The notes beneath the pieces were generated by a model. It did no database searches and was not told where the DNA came from. It saw only the letters and a program-made list of their open reading frames with translations. Of a stretch of 64,000 bases of DNA, positions 24,759-33,545 are shown piece by piece. The DNA lies in the NCBI RefSeq assembly GCF_028583545.1, contig NZ_CP087106.1:1302001-1366000 (forward strand), given 5' to 3'. Origin of the DNA: Methylobacterium sp. NMS14P (GTDB taxonomy: Bacteria; Pseudomonadota; Alphaproteobacteria; Rhizobiales; Beijerinckiaceae). The translations under genes were made by a program, and so were the position numbers. Numbering within the stretch: the stretch's first letter is position 1; the number at the start of each line of letters is the position of its first letter.

Positions 24759-25915
24759 CCGGCCGTGGTCGCGCAGGCCGTGACCGCGGCGACGACATCC
24801 GCCACGTCGGCGTCGGTCAGGCCGAGATGGATCGGCAGGCGGATCAGGCGGGCGGCGATGTCGTCGGTGACCCGCAATTCGCCCTGCGCGCGGCCGAACC
24901 GCAGACCGGCCGGCGACGAATGCAGCGGCACGTAGTGGAAGACCGCGTTGATGCCCGCCGCGTTGAGGCGCTCCAGGATTCGGGACCGGGTGCCGGGATC
25001 GGGGGCGAGGAGCCAGAAGATGTGGCCGTTGGCCTGCGCGCTGTCGGCCTCCGGCAGGGTGATCGCCCCGGTCGCGGCCAACGGCGCCAAGCCGTGCCGG
25101 TAGGCATCGTAGAGCGCCCGCCGCCGCGCCATGATGCGGTCCGCCTCCTCGAGCTGGGCGAGCAGGAAGGCCGACACGATCTCCCCGGGGCAGTAGGAGC
25201 TGCCGATGTCGCGCCACGTGTACTTGTCGATCTCGCCACGGAAGAACCGGCTCCGGTCGGTGCCCTTCTCGCGGAGGATCTCCGCCCGCTCAACGAGGCC
25301 GGGACCGTTGACGAGCAGGGCACCGCCCTCGCCGGAGATGATGTTCTTGGTCTCGTGAAACGACAGGCAGCCCAGGTGCCCTATCGTGCCGAGCGCGCGC
25401 CCCTTGTAGCTCGAGAGATGCGCCTGGGCCGCATCCTCGATCACCATGAGCCCGTGCGCCTCCGCGCGGGCCATGATCGCGTCCATCTCGCAGGCCAGGC
25501 CGGCGTAGTGGACCGGCACAATGACCCGCGTCCGCGACGTCACGGCGGCGTCGATCAGCCGCTCGTCCAGATTCAGGCTGTCCGGGCGGATGTCGACGAA
25601 GACCGGCGTCGCCCCCCGCAGGACGAAAGCGGTCGCGGTCGACGAGAACGTGAACGAGGGCATGATGACCTCGTCCCCGGGGCCGACGCCCGCGAGCATC
25701 GCGGCCATCTCGAGCGCGGCCGTACAGGAATGCGTGATCAGCGCGCGCTGGACCGGAAGGTTCGTCTCCAGCCACGCCTCGCAACGCCGCATGAACATAC
25801 CGCCGCCGGCGATCGTCCCGTGCTCGACGGCTTGCGCGATGTAGCTCAACTCGCGCCCGACCATAGTCGGACGCCCGAAAGGGATTTTCATCGGTCGCGC
25901 GGCGTGGTCCGTCAT
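24755..25915 (-). CDS. wecE: dTDP-4-amino-4,6-dideoxygalactose transaminase (WecE/RffA type)
   Basis: 386-residue PLP aminotransferase very like WecE/RffA, which makes dTDP-Fuc4N from dTDP-4-keto-6-deoxyglucose using glutamate. Characteristic stretches are THSCTAALEMAAML, DEVIMPSFTFSSTATAFVLRG, VPVHYAGLACEMD, SFHETKNIISGEGG (Lys190 predicted to bind PLP, Asp161 to contact the ring) and REKGTDRSRFFRG. ATG 25915 gives an eight-residue lead before the usual MKIPFGRP start; ATG 25891 is the alternative. It is coupled to the WbqC gene by an ATGA overlap. RmlA/RmlB-type genes for the substrate are not in the window. Confidence 0.9.
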   Translation of the reverse strand: MTDHAARPMKIPFGRPTMVGRELSYIAQAVEHGTIAGGGMFMRRCEAWLETNLPVQRALITHSCTAALEMAAMLAGVGPGDEVIMPSFTFSSTATAFVLRGATPVFVDIRPDSLNLDERLIDAAVTSRTRVIVPVHYAGLACEMDAIMARAEAHGLMVIEDAAQAHLSSYKGRALGTIGHLGCLSFHETKNIISGEGGALLVNGPGLVERAEILREKGTDRSRFFRGEIDKYTWRDIGSSYCPGEIVSAFLLAQLEEADRIMARRRALYDAYRHGLAPLAATGAITLPEADSAQANGHIFWLLAPDPGTRSRILERLNAAGINAVFHYVPLHSSPAGLRFGRAQGELRVTDDIAARLIRLPIHLGLTDADVADVVAAVTACATTAG

Positions 25916-26042
25916 ACGGGCGTTCTTCGCCCTGGCGCCTGCCCAGTCAAGAGCAAGGTCCCGCGCAAGGGTTCCGGGCAAAGGACCTCGCGGCCCGTCC
26001 GGCGCCGAACGCGCGGCGATCCGACGCCCGGGCCGGAAAGGC

Positions 26043-27134
26043 TCAGCCGGGCTTGCGCGCGAGACAGGTCAGGAATTGGTTGGGCTCGTCGTTCCAGATT
26101 TTCTCCACCCGCAGACCGATGCGGTCCGAGAAGACGGCCGCGGCATGCTCGTTGAGGAACGTATAATGTGAAGAGACCACGTAAGGATCCGCATACATCG
26201 GCACTTGCCAGAAAAAATATCCGCCCGGGTTCAGTTTATCGGCGACGCTTTGGCCGACTTCCCAGAGCTTCGGAATGTGCTCCAGCGTGTGCCAAGCGAA
26301 GACCGCATCGACCGTTCCGGGGACCTCGTCCAGGTGCGAGCCGATCTTCAGCCGGTCCGCCAAACCGAAATGCGGCACCATCCGATCAAGCGTGGAGCGA
26401 TTGATCTCTAGGGCCCAGACCTCGTCGAAATGGCTGCACGCGGCCGCAGACAGGAAGCCGAGCCCCGCACCGAGTTCGATCGCGCGCCGCAGGTTCGTCG
26501 TCTCGACCGATTGCAGGAACCAATCGAGCAGCCCCCTGTGCAGTTCGAGACGGCCCGCGAGATCTCTGACCGCGTCATCGACGGGATAGAACACGCGCGA
26601 GGCTTCTTCCTGCATATCCTCCGACGCGCCGAGATCGGACAGGGCCTCCGACACGTTGGTCATGTTCACGAGAGACGTGCAGATCTGGCAGGTGAAGAAT
26701 CGGACTCTGTTCCCGGCCACATCCAGTCGCGTCGCGTAGGGACGAAACTGCTTCGTGAACCCACAACAGGGACAGGCGATCCGGCTGTCGGGCAGCGCAT
26801 CGTCCGTGAGCTTCAGCTCGCGCGCAGCTTGGGGCGCTCGAACGGAGTAGCGGCGCGTCGATTGCGACGGATCGGCATTGTCGGACGTGGAAAACATCAA
26901 CGCCTTACCCCAATGGGAGAAGCGTCCGCCGCCTGTCTGTCGGATGTCGTCATGCAAGCTATGCGGCGGGCCGAGCGGGCGCCCGTTCTCAAACAGCTGT
27001 AACGGCGACTTCAACGGCTCATCGAGACTGTCGCCGCTGGCAAAACGAGAGTCCAAATTGACGGTCCAGCAGTGATCCGACTCCCGCTTCATATCCTTCT
27101 TCGACAGCTCGACTTCCAGGTTTTGCATCGCCAT
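26043..27134 (-). CDS. LGP/SDN module - Zn-ribbon - SAM methyltransferase
   Basis: 363 residues. Residues about 14-100 are an N-terminal copy of the shared module (LGPPHSLHDDIR, GGGRFSHW, STSDNADPS). Next is a zinc-ribbon-like pair, C121-x2-C124 and C149-x2-C152, then a class I methyltransferase with AIELGAGLGFLSA at 219-231, AWHTLEHI and LNPGGYFFWQVP (Methyltransf_23-like). The Zn-ribbon plus methyltransferase layout is common in sugar and glycan methyltransferases. The gene is divergent from the asparagine synthetase fusion, with about 490 bases between. Composition around its 5' end is AT-richer than average. Substrate unknown. Confidence 0.8.
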   Translation of the reverse strand: MAMQNLEVELSKKDMKRESDHCWTVNLDSRFASGDSLDEPLKSPLQLFENGRPLGPPHSLHDDIRQTGGGRFSHWGKALMFSTSDNADPSQSTRRYSVRAPQAARELKLTDDALPDSRIACPCCGFTKQFRPYATRLDVAGNRVRFFTCQICTSLVNMTNVSEALSDLGASEDMQEEASRVFYPVDDAVRDLAGRLELHRGLLDWFLQSVETTNLRRAIELGAGLGFLSAAACSHFDEVWALEINRSTLDRMVPHFGLADRLKIGSHLDEVPGTVDAVFAWHTLEHIPKLWEVGQSVADKLNPGGYFFWQVPMYADPYVVSSHYTFLNEHAAAVFSDRIGLRVEKIWNDEPNQFLTCLARKPG

Positions 27135-27624
27135 CTTTCGCAGGTCTCTGTAAATCTATTGGGGGCGGATTTTCGTTTTGAAGAACAATCTGTAAATTTT
27201 AATCCGCACAACGCGTGTCAAGTCCTCGGAGAAATGCCCTCACTTCGAGCACCATCTTGTAGCGACCAAGCCGGCTCAAACAAATGTCCGGAATGCTCCT
27301 CGTCGACCACGACGTGCTATCCGCCACGGAAGCCGTCTCCGAACCGCTGGCGCACGCCTCGTCGGCATCGGATAACGATGATCGCGAGGCGCCCGGCCGC
27401 TCGGAGGTGGCCGCATGCCGGAGCGTCGCCGGAAGTCGACATCGTAGCGGGGCTTTCCAACGATGCGGCCTCACTGGTTGGACGTTCGAAGCCCCGGTGG
27501 TATACGCCGGCCCCGATAGGACGGACAACATGGCGTCGGCGCCCTAACCCCCGCACGTGGGCTCCACCCCCCGCACGTGGGCTCCCCGGAGGCGGCGCAT
27601 CGCTGACCGAGGAACCAGAGAGCG
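27135..27624. other. 490-base divergent intergenic region
   Basis: It separates a minus-strand methyltransferase from the plus-strand asparagine synthetase fusion, so promoters for both directions should lie here. The left ~100 bases are AT-rich and more promoter-like; I could not settle on -35/-10 pairs. A 20-base-period direct repeat sits at its right end. No coding frame is convincing. Confidence 0.45.
27548..27585. repeat. Two tandem copies of an 18-base GC-rich repeat
   Basis: CCCCCGCACGTGGGCTCC occurs at 27548-27565 and again at 27568-27585, a 20-base period. The core GCACGTGG contains the palindrome CACGTG. It ends 39 bases before the ATG at 27625, in the leader of the fusion gene, so it could be an operator or slippage product. 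Confidence 0.6.
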
Positions 27625-30600
27625 ATGTGTGGAATAGCAGGCCTTTTCGCTCCGCGCGGTGCCTCCGTCGAGCCCGAGTCCATGCGCCGGGCCGTAGCCT
27701 CCATGACCGGCTCGATGCACCATCGCGGCCCCGATGCGGACGGCCTCTGGGCGGACGGCGAAGGACGCTGCGTCCTGGGGCATCGGCGGCTCAGCATCAT
27801 CGACACGACCGAAGCCGGCGTTCAGCCGATGCACAGCGGCAGCGCGCGCCACGTGATCACCTTCAACGGTGAGATCTACAACTACCTGGAATTGCGGCCG
27901 CGCCTGGAAAAGGCCGGCATCACGATCCGCGGGAAGACCGACACCGAGGTGCTCCTCGAAGCGGTCGCGCATGAGGGGCCGTCCGTCCTGTCGCGGCTCG
28001 ACGGCATGTTCGCCTTCGCCGTGTTCGATCGGCGCGACGGTTCGCTCCTGCTGGCGCGGGACGCCTTCGGCGAGAAGCCGCTCTACATCACCACCCTCCG
28101 CTCCCGGGCCGTCGCGTTCGCCTCCGAGCTCCAGGCCCTCGAGCGCTGCGAGGGCTTCGACGCCCGCGTCGACGTGTCGGCGATGGCCGAGGTGCTGTCG
28201 TTCCAGTATATCGGCGCGCCGCGCTGCATCTACCGTAGCGTCCGCAAGCTCCTGCCGGGCCACTGGATGCGGATCCACGCCGACGGCCGGATCGAGACCG
28301 AGCGCTTCTTCAGCTTCAGGCCGGGCCGGGACGGCTATTCCGACCGGCCCCTGGCCGACCTTGCCGACGAACTGGAAGAGATCCTCGTCCGCAGCATCGA
28401 CCGGCGGATGATCGCGGACGTCCCGCTCGGAGCCTTCCTGTCGGGCGGCGTCGATTCCTCGACCGTCTGCGCCCTGATCCGCCGTCGCCTCGACCGGCCG
28501 CTGAAGACGTTCTCGATCGGCTTCGAGGGGGCGCCCGAGAGCGAACACCTCACCGCGCGCATCTTCGCCCAGCATCTCGGGACCGAGCACCACGACGAGA
28601 TCCTGAACCCCGACATCTCGGCGTTCCTATCCGGCATCGGCGCGCGCCTGGACGAACCGAACGGCGACAGCTCCTGCATGCCGACCTACCTGCTGTCCCA
28701 ATTTGCCCGGCGGCAGGTCACCGTCGCGATATCCGGCGACGGCGGCGACGAACTCTTCGGCGGCTACGGCCGCTACTTCGCGACCCTCGGCGAGGCCGAG
28801 CGGCGCGCACGCGGCGAGATCGGCAGCGAATGGACACCCGGGGACGCCTATTTCGGCAACCGGATCCTCGTCGCCACCGAGCACCATATCAAGGAATTGT
28901 TCGGCTTCGTCCCGGACGGCTTCGCCGCGCACCTGGGCCATCTGCGCGAGGAGGTGAATGCCAGCGGCGACGGGCTTCTCGCCGAGCTGCGGCGCACCGA
29001 CGCCGACAATTACATGCCGGGCGCCGTCCTGCCCAAGGTCGACCGGATGAGCATGCAATGCTCGCTCGAGGTCCGGACGCCGTTCCTGAACATGGAACTG
29101 GCGCGCTTTGCCGAGCGCCTGTCCCCCTCGGTCCTGATCAGCGGGCTGCGGGGCAAGCTCGTCCTGCGCGAGATCGCCTACCGCTATCTCCCCCGCGACC
29201 TCATCGACCTGCCCAAGCAAGGCTTCGCCCTGCCCCTCTCCGACTGGGCCCGCACGAGCATGCTGCAGGTCGCAGGCGGGATGCTGGAGGATCCGGACAG
29301 CCGCCTGCGGGCCGTGTTCGGCTCCGAGGGCATCGCGCGTTTCCTGGGGCGCCAGCGCAGCCCGGGCAACTTCTCGCCCTATCAGGTCTGGGGCGTCGCG
29401 ATGCTGGAATCGTGGCTCCGCCACCATTCGGTCGACCTGCCCGGGCGGGCGAGCTACGCGCTGCCGCCCGAGGTCACGGGGGAGGGCGACGTGAAGGCCG
29501 CCCCGGCAGCGCCCCAGGACGCGGATGACGCCGCGCGCTGGGCTGCTCTGCCGGTGACCTCCCGGATCTTCATCGTGGCGGAGACCCGGCTGCCGCGGGG
29601 CGCGCGGATCACCACCGACGAAGCGCTGGCGTTGCTGCCGACGGACCTGCGCATCCTCCTGCTCGGACGCGTCGCGACGATGCCGGCGGCCGATCCGCTC
29701 AACGCCGCAACCGCAGAACGCCCGATCGTGGAGTTCAGGGGATCCAGCCGGTCCCTGAAGGCGGCCACCGTCCTGCTCTACGGCGTCAACGCGGATGGTT
29801 GCCCCGAAGCGTTGTGGAAGGATCTCGACGACGCCGGCGTCCGGCATCTCCTCGTCCGCTCGGCGCACAATTGGACGGTGGTCCATCAATTCACCTTCTC
29901 CCAGCACAACCCTGTCGCCCGCCTCGCCGCCGTCGCCCGGCTGTTCAAGAAGCGCGAAGCCTTCTTCTCCGCGAACCCGGTCGCGAAACGGTTCGGGGCA
30001 GCCGACATCGTCGACGATGCCGGACTGGATCTCCGGACGGTCCAGCTGACATTGGGCACCGAGGACGACCGCGATCGGGAATCCTCGGACCGCTTCACCG
30101 TGTTTCGCGGGTTTCGGCAGTTGCTCCCCTTCGAGCGTCCGTTCGACGAGGTCAGGAAATCCCCCGACCGCTACACGGTCTGGAACCGCCGGCTCTACGT
30201 CGGCAAGGACGACGGGCAGGGCGAGTCCAGCACCTACTGGGCCGTGTCCAACGACATCGCGGCCGAGAACGATCTCCCGGTCCGCCGACGCGACATCGCG
30301 GTGCCACTCTTCCAGCCCGGCTCCGGCATGCCGGTCGTCGAGCGTGCCCTCGCGGTGCCGATCAACGATGTCGCGCTGCAACCGGGGGATCCCGTGGTCG
30401 TGTGCACGCACGGGCTTCCTCCGGGCGGCGCCGAACGGCAGTGGGTCTACCTCGCGCAGGCGCTCAAGGCCGAAGGCTATGACGTCACCTTCGTCGTAGT
30501 CGACAAATTGCAAGACACGAACAGCTATCTCCGCCTGCTGAAGAGCCATGACATACCGGTGATCGACGGACGGTCCTTCAGCGACATCCAGAAGCTGCAG

Positions 30601-31614
30601 ATGTGGCCGGATCACGTCATCCCGCTCGGCGACCTGAACGGCTTGCCCGACCCCTACGAGGCCTTGGCGATCACCAGCGCCCTGATGGCCGTCCGGCCGA
30701 AGGCCGTCTTCCTGCAACTCGACGGCCCCAACACCATCGGGGGCATCGCGGCGCACATCGCCGGGGTCGCCCACATCCTGCTGTCGTTCCGGAACTACAA
30801 TCCGTCGCACTTCAGTTACCTGGCAAACGACTGGTTCAAAGAGGTGTATCGGGCGCTGGCCCGCTCGCCGCGCGTCAAGCTGTCCGGAAACTGCATCGCG
30901 GCGAACGACGACTACGCCGATTGGATCGGCGTCCCGCGATCGGCGGTGACCTTCATCCCGAACGCCATCGATCCCGATCTCTTCGCATTGCCGGCCGATG
31001 CCGACCTCGCGGCGGCGCGCCGTTCCCTCGGCCTGGACGAGCGCATGCCCGTGCTGCTCGGCGTTTTCCGGCTGTCGGAAGAGAAGAACCCGCGCCTTTT
31101 TCTCGATGTCTGCAACCGCATTCTGACCGAGCGGCCCGACGTCAGGATCCTGATCGCCGGGATCGGTCCGGGTCTCAATCAGATGCTCGACTGGGCGGAC
31201 GCGCTGGGTCTGGCCGACAGGGTCACCTTCCTCGGCAAGCGCACCGATGTCGGGACGCTCATGCGGCTCGCATCGGTTCTTCTGCTTACCTCCAACATCG
31301 AGGGCATGCCGAACGTCCTGATGGAGTCGCAAGTGATGGGGACGCCCGTGGTCGCGACCGATGTCGGCGGCGTGCGCAGCGTCGTGGTGGATGGAACCAC
31401 CGGGTTCGTGTGCCCGCCCGGCGATGCCGCGGCACTGGCCAGGGCGTGCCTGCGTCTCGTCGCGGACGAGACCCTGGCGCAGCGCATGGGTCTAGCCGGC
31501 CGGCGGCACATGCTCGAAGGCTTCACGAAGGTGGAGTTAGGACGACGGAGCCTGGCCTGCCTGACCGCGGGCGACCCTGTCGTGCCGCCGAGACGCGCAC
31601 CGGTTTCGGCGTGA
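27625..31614 (+). CDS. Asparagine synthetase (AsnB-type) fused to GT4 glycosyltransferase
   Basis: 1329-residue fusion. Residues 1-600 are a glutamine-dependent asparagine synthetase: Cys2 Ntn nucleophile, HRGPDADG, FNGEIYNY, the PP-loop SGGVDSS at 273-279 and SGDGGDELFGGYGRY. Residues about 600-920 are an unassigned linker. Residues about 920-1320 are a GT-B GT4-like domain: THGLPPGGAERQW, FIPNAIDPDLF, LSEEKNPRLFLDV, GIGPG and SNIEGMPNVLMESQVMGTPVV. AsnB-like proteins in glycan loci often amidate uronic acids or other carboxylates. With UDP-GlcA/GalA genes in the window, amidation of a uronate coupled to its transfer is plausible but inferred. Stop-to-stop reading is uninterrupted. Confidence 0.88.
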   Translation: MCGIAGLFAPRGASVEPESMRRAVASMTGSMHHRGPDADGLWADGEGRCVLGHRRLSIIDTTEAGVQPMHSGSARHVITFNGEIYNYLELRPRLEKAGITIRGKTDTEVLLEAVAHEGPSVLSRLDGMFAFAVFDRRDGSLLLARDAFGEKPLYITTLRSRAVAFASELQALERCEGFDARVDVSAMAEVLSFQYIGAPRCIYRSVRKLLPGHWMRIHADGRIETERFFSFRPGRDGYSDRPLADLADELEEILVRSIDRRMIADVPLGAFLSGGVDSSTVCALIRRRLDRPLKTFSIGFEGAPESEHLTARIFAQHLGTEHHDEILNPDISAFLSGIGARLDEPNGDSSCMPTYLLSQFARRQVTVAISGDGGDELFGGYGRYFATLGEAERRARGEIGSEWTPGDAYFGNRILVATEHHIKELFGFVPDGFAAHLGHLREEVNASGDGLLAELRRTDADNYMPGAVLPKVDRMSMQCSLEVRTPFLNMELARFAERLSPSVLISGLRGKLVLREIAYRYLPRDLIDLPKQGFALPLSDWARTSMLQVAGGMLEDPDSRLRAVFGSEGIARFLGRQRSPGNFSPYQVWGVAMLESWLRHHSVDLPGRASYALPPEVTGEGDVKAAPAAPQDADDAARWAALPVTSRIFIVAETRLPRGARITTDEALALLPTDLRILLLGRVATMPAADPLNAATAERPIVEFRGSSRSLKAATVLLYGVNADGCPEALWKDLDDAGVRHLLVRSAHNWTVVHQFTFSQHNPVARLAAVARLFKKREAFFSANPVAKRFGAADIVDDAGLDLRTVQLTLGTEDDRDRESSDRFTVFRGFRQLLPFERPFDEVRKSPDRYTVWNRRLYVGKDDGQGESSTYWAVSNDIAAENDLPVRRRDIAVPLFQPGSGMPVVERALAVPINDVALQPGDPVVVCTHGLPPGGAERQWVYLAQALKAEGYDVTFVVVDKLQDTNSYLRLLKSHDIPVIDGRSFSDIQKLQMWPDHVIPLGDLNGLPDPYEALAITSALMAVRPKAVFLQLDGPNTIGGIAAHIAGVAHILLSFRNYNPSHFSYLANDWFKEVYRALARSPRVKLSGNCIAANDDYADWIGVPRSAVTFIPNAIDPDLFALPADADLAAARRSLGLDERMPVLLGVFRLSEEKNPRLFLDVCNRILTERPDVRILIAGIGPGLNQMLDWADALGLADRVTFLGKRTDVGTLMRLASVLLLTSNIEGMPNVLMESQVMGTPVVATDVGGVRSVVVDGTTGFVCPPGDAAALARACLRLVADETLAQRMGLAGRRHMLEGFTKVELGRRSLACLTAGDPVVPPRRAPVSA

Positions 31615-31794
31615 GTTTCGCGCCATGACCGTGCGGTCGCCAGCGCCGTCCGCACCGCGGGCGGCGCAAACGGGTGCGCTGCTCATCGAGCCCGACGCAG
31701 CGCCTCGGCGCCGCGACCGGACTCATGCTAGGGCTCTCGCCGCGGTCCGGCGCAGCCGCGCGCACGGCTTTCCTCGAGAAGATGACCTCAGATC

Positions 31795-32889
31795 ATGACC
31801 GACTTGGTGACATCGGTGGCCGCTGGACCTGTCGATCCCGGTTCCCTGTTCGATCCGATTTGGTACGCCGCGTACGGCGATGATCTGCCCGCGGACCGTG
31901 ACGCCCGCCTGCGGCATTATCAGGACCAAGGTTGGCGGAAGGGTCTGGAGCCGCACCCGCTCTTCGACGGCCGTTGGTATTGCGCCCGTTACGATGTTCC
32001 GGGAGATCTCGACCCGCTGAGTCATTATCTGACCGAGGGCGTACGAAAGGGCTGCAATCCGCATCCGCTCTTCGACGGCGATTGGTATCTCAGCCATAAT
32101 CCGGATGTCATTTCGGCCGGCTTCGAGCCCTTGACCCATTTCGTCCATAACGGCGAACGCGAAGGCCGCTCCCCGCACCCGCTGTTCGACCCGGCTTGGT
32201 ACCGCCAACGCAACGGAGAACCCGAGCTGCCGCTGCGGCATTACTTGGCCGGACAGGGCGGCAACCCGCATCCGCTGTTCGATGACGATGTCTACCGGAG
32301 TCACGCGCCCGAAGCGCTCGACCCCGCCACGCCCGCACTCCTCCATTATGTGCTCGACGCTTGGCGGGCGGATTGCCGTCCGACGCCGCTGTTCAGCAAC
32401 GCATGGTACCGCGAACGATACGCGGCGCTGCTTCGGCCGGACGAGAGTCCGCTGGCTCACTATGTCCGCGCGGGATGGACGCGGGGCTGCCTACCCCATC
32501 CGCTGTTCGATCCGATCTGGTTCGAGCAGTCGGGACCGGACTGTTTCGGGCATGGCGAGATCCCGCTGGCGCGCTACGCGACGGTCCGAGAGTGGGATCG
32601 ACGTTCGCCGCACCCGTGTTTCGATGCGAAATGGTATCTTGAGACCAACCCGGACGTCGCCGAGCACGGGAGCGATCCGTTGCTACATTTCCTCGATTAC
32701 GGCTGGCGCGAGGGCCGATGGCCCAACCCGAACTTCGATACGCGGGGTTACCTGGAGGCCTATCCGGATGTCGAAGCCTCGGGGATCGATCCGCTGACTC
32801 ACTTCGTGACCAAAGGCGCGGATGAGGGCCGGACCACGCGGGCGCCCTTCGCGGTCCCGGACCGATCCGACGTCCGGTCAAGCCTCTGA
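31795..32889 (+). CDS. Protein made only of FDxxWY-type repeats
   Basis: 364 residues, consisting of nine imperfect ~35-38-residue repeats of the form LFDxxWYxxxxPDV...PLxHYxxxGxxxGxxPHP; the fourth is shorter. The same repeat family forms the N-terminus of the proteins at 7848-10121 and 47732-51751, where it is attached to glycosyltransferase domains. Here there is no catalytic domain, signal peptide or membrane segment. It may act as a scaffold or glycan/carrier-binding partner for the transferases; this is inference. ATG 31795 is used. The stop overlaps the next gene's start (TGATG), so the two are likely coupled. Confidence 0.8.
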   Translation: MTDLVTSVAAGPVDPGSLFDPIWYAAYGDDLPADRDARLRHYQDQGWRKGLEPHPLFDGRWYCARYDVPGDLDPLSHYLTEGVRKGCNPHPLFDGDWYLSHNPDVISAGFEPLTHFVHNGEREGRSPHPLFDPAWYRQRNGEPELPLRHYLAGQGGNPHPLFDDDVYRSHAPEALDPATPALLHYVLDAWRADCRPTPLFSNAWYRERYAALLRPDESPLAHYVRAGWTRGCLPHPLFDPIWFEQSGPDCFGHGEIPLARYATVREWDRRSPHPCFDAKWYLETNPDVAEHGSDPLLHFLDYGWREGRWPNPNFDTRGYLEAYPDVEASGIDPLTHFVTKGADEGRTTRAPFAVPDRSDVRSSL

Positions 32890-33269
32890 TGGCTGGCGGG
32901 ACGATGATGATGCATGGCGACCACAGCAGTTCCGAAAAACTCGGTGACCCGATGAATCCGGCCGCACAATTCGACGCCGAGGCCGCCCGCTTGATCTTCG
33001 CGCGTCTGACGGATCAGAACCGGAAGCTTGAGGAGCGCCTGAACGACGCGCTCGTAAGGCTGAAGGATCAAGCCGCGACCGACGCGCAGGTCGATGCGCT
33101 CGTCCGCGCGCTCCACGAGGGGCCCGATCGGGCTAAGGCGATGAATTCCAGCGCGCGACACCGTGAGGCCCAACTCCGACACAGCATCGCCTGTCTCTCG
33201 GCGGAACTCGAAGAGGCGCGCGGCCTGATTGCCAGCCTCGCCCGGGAACGCATCCCGCCCGCGCGATGA
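32889..33269 (+). CDS. Small predicted coiled-coil protein
   Basis: 126 residues, not recognised. Residues about 28-118 are rich in Leu, Glu, Arg and Ala with heptad-like spacing (ARLIFARLTDQNRKLEERL, LRHSIACLSAELEEARG), suggesting a helical coiled coil. The gene overlaps the preceding repeat-protein stop by one base, which supports a shared transcript and possibly a complex. ATG 32952 (MNPAAQF) is an alternative internal start. No transmembrane segment or signal peptide is visible. Confidence 0.6.
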   Translation: MAGGTMMMHGDHSSSEKLGDPMNPAAQFDAEAARLIFARLTDQNRKLEERLNDALVRLKDQAATDAQVDALVRALHEGPDRAKAMNSSARHREAQLRHSIACLSAELEEARGLIASLARERIPPAR

Positions 33270-33545
33270 GGGACGCAGGTCATGGCCGCCCGACCTGCGG
33301 GCGGAGCACCGCAGGCGACCTGAACGCGTCGCCGCTCCTGCGAGTCTGGCGCCCGGAAGGGCTCGGTGCCCCCGCTGGGTGGGGTGGCCCACCCGATCTC
33401 GCGGATCGCATCACGGTCCCGCGCGGCGGGCCGGAGAGGTAAGGACAAAGTCTCGCCCGATCGCATCGTGTACGTCTGCCCCACCGCGCTGCTTGAGCAG
33501 CCAGCGCATCGCCATCCGCCATCCTCCCACACCGGCAACACCATC

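Noticed and set aside
24033..25217. WbqC gene extended upstream to 394 residues
   Set aside because: The extension lies in an alternative frame of the aminotransferase; ATG 24758 gives a complete WbqC protein coupled by an ATGA overlap.
28627..31332. 901-residue open frame on the minus strand opposite the AsnB-GT4 fusion
   Set aside because: It is the mirror of a GC-rich gene; its product has no domain and is made of Arg/Asp/Gly/Val-biased sequence typical of antisense frames.
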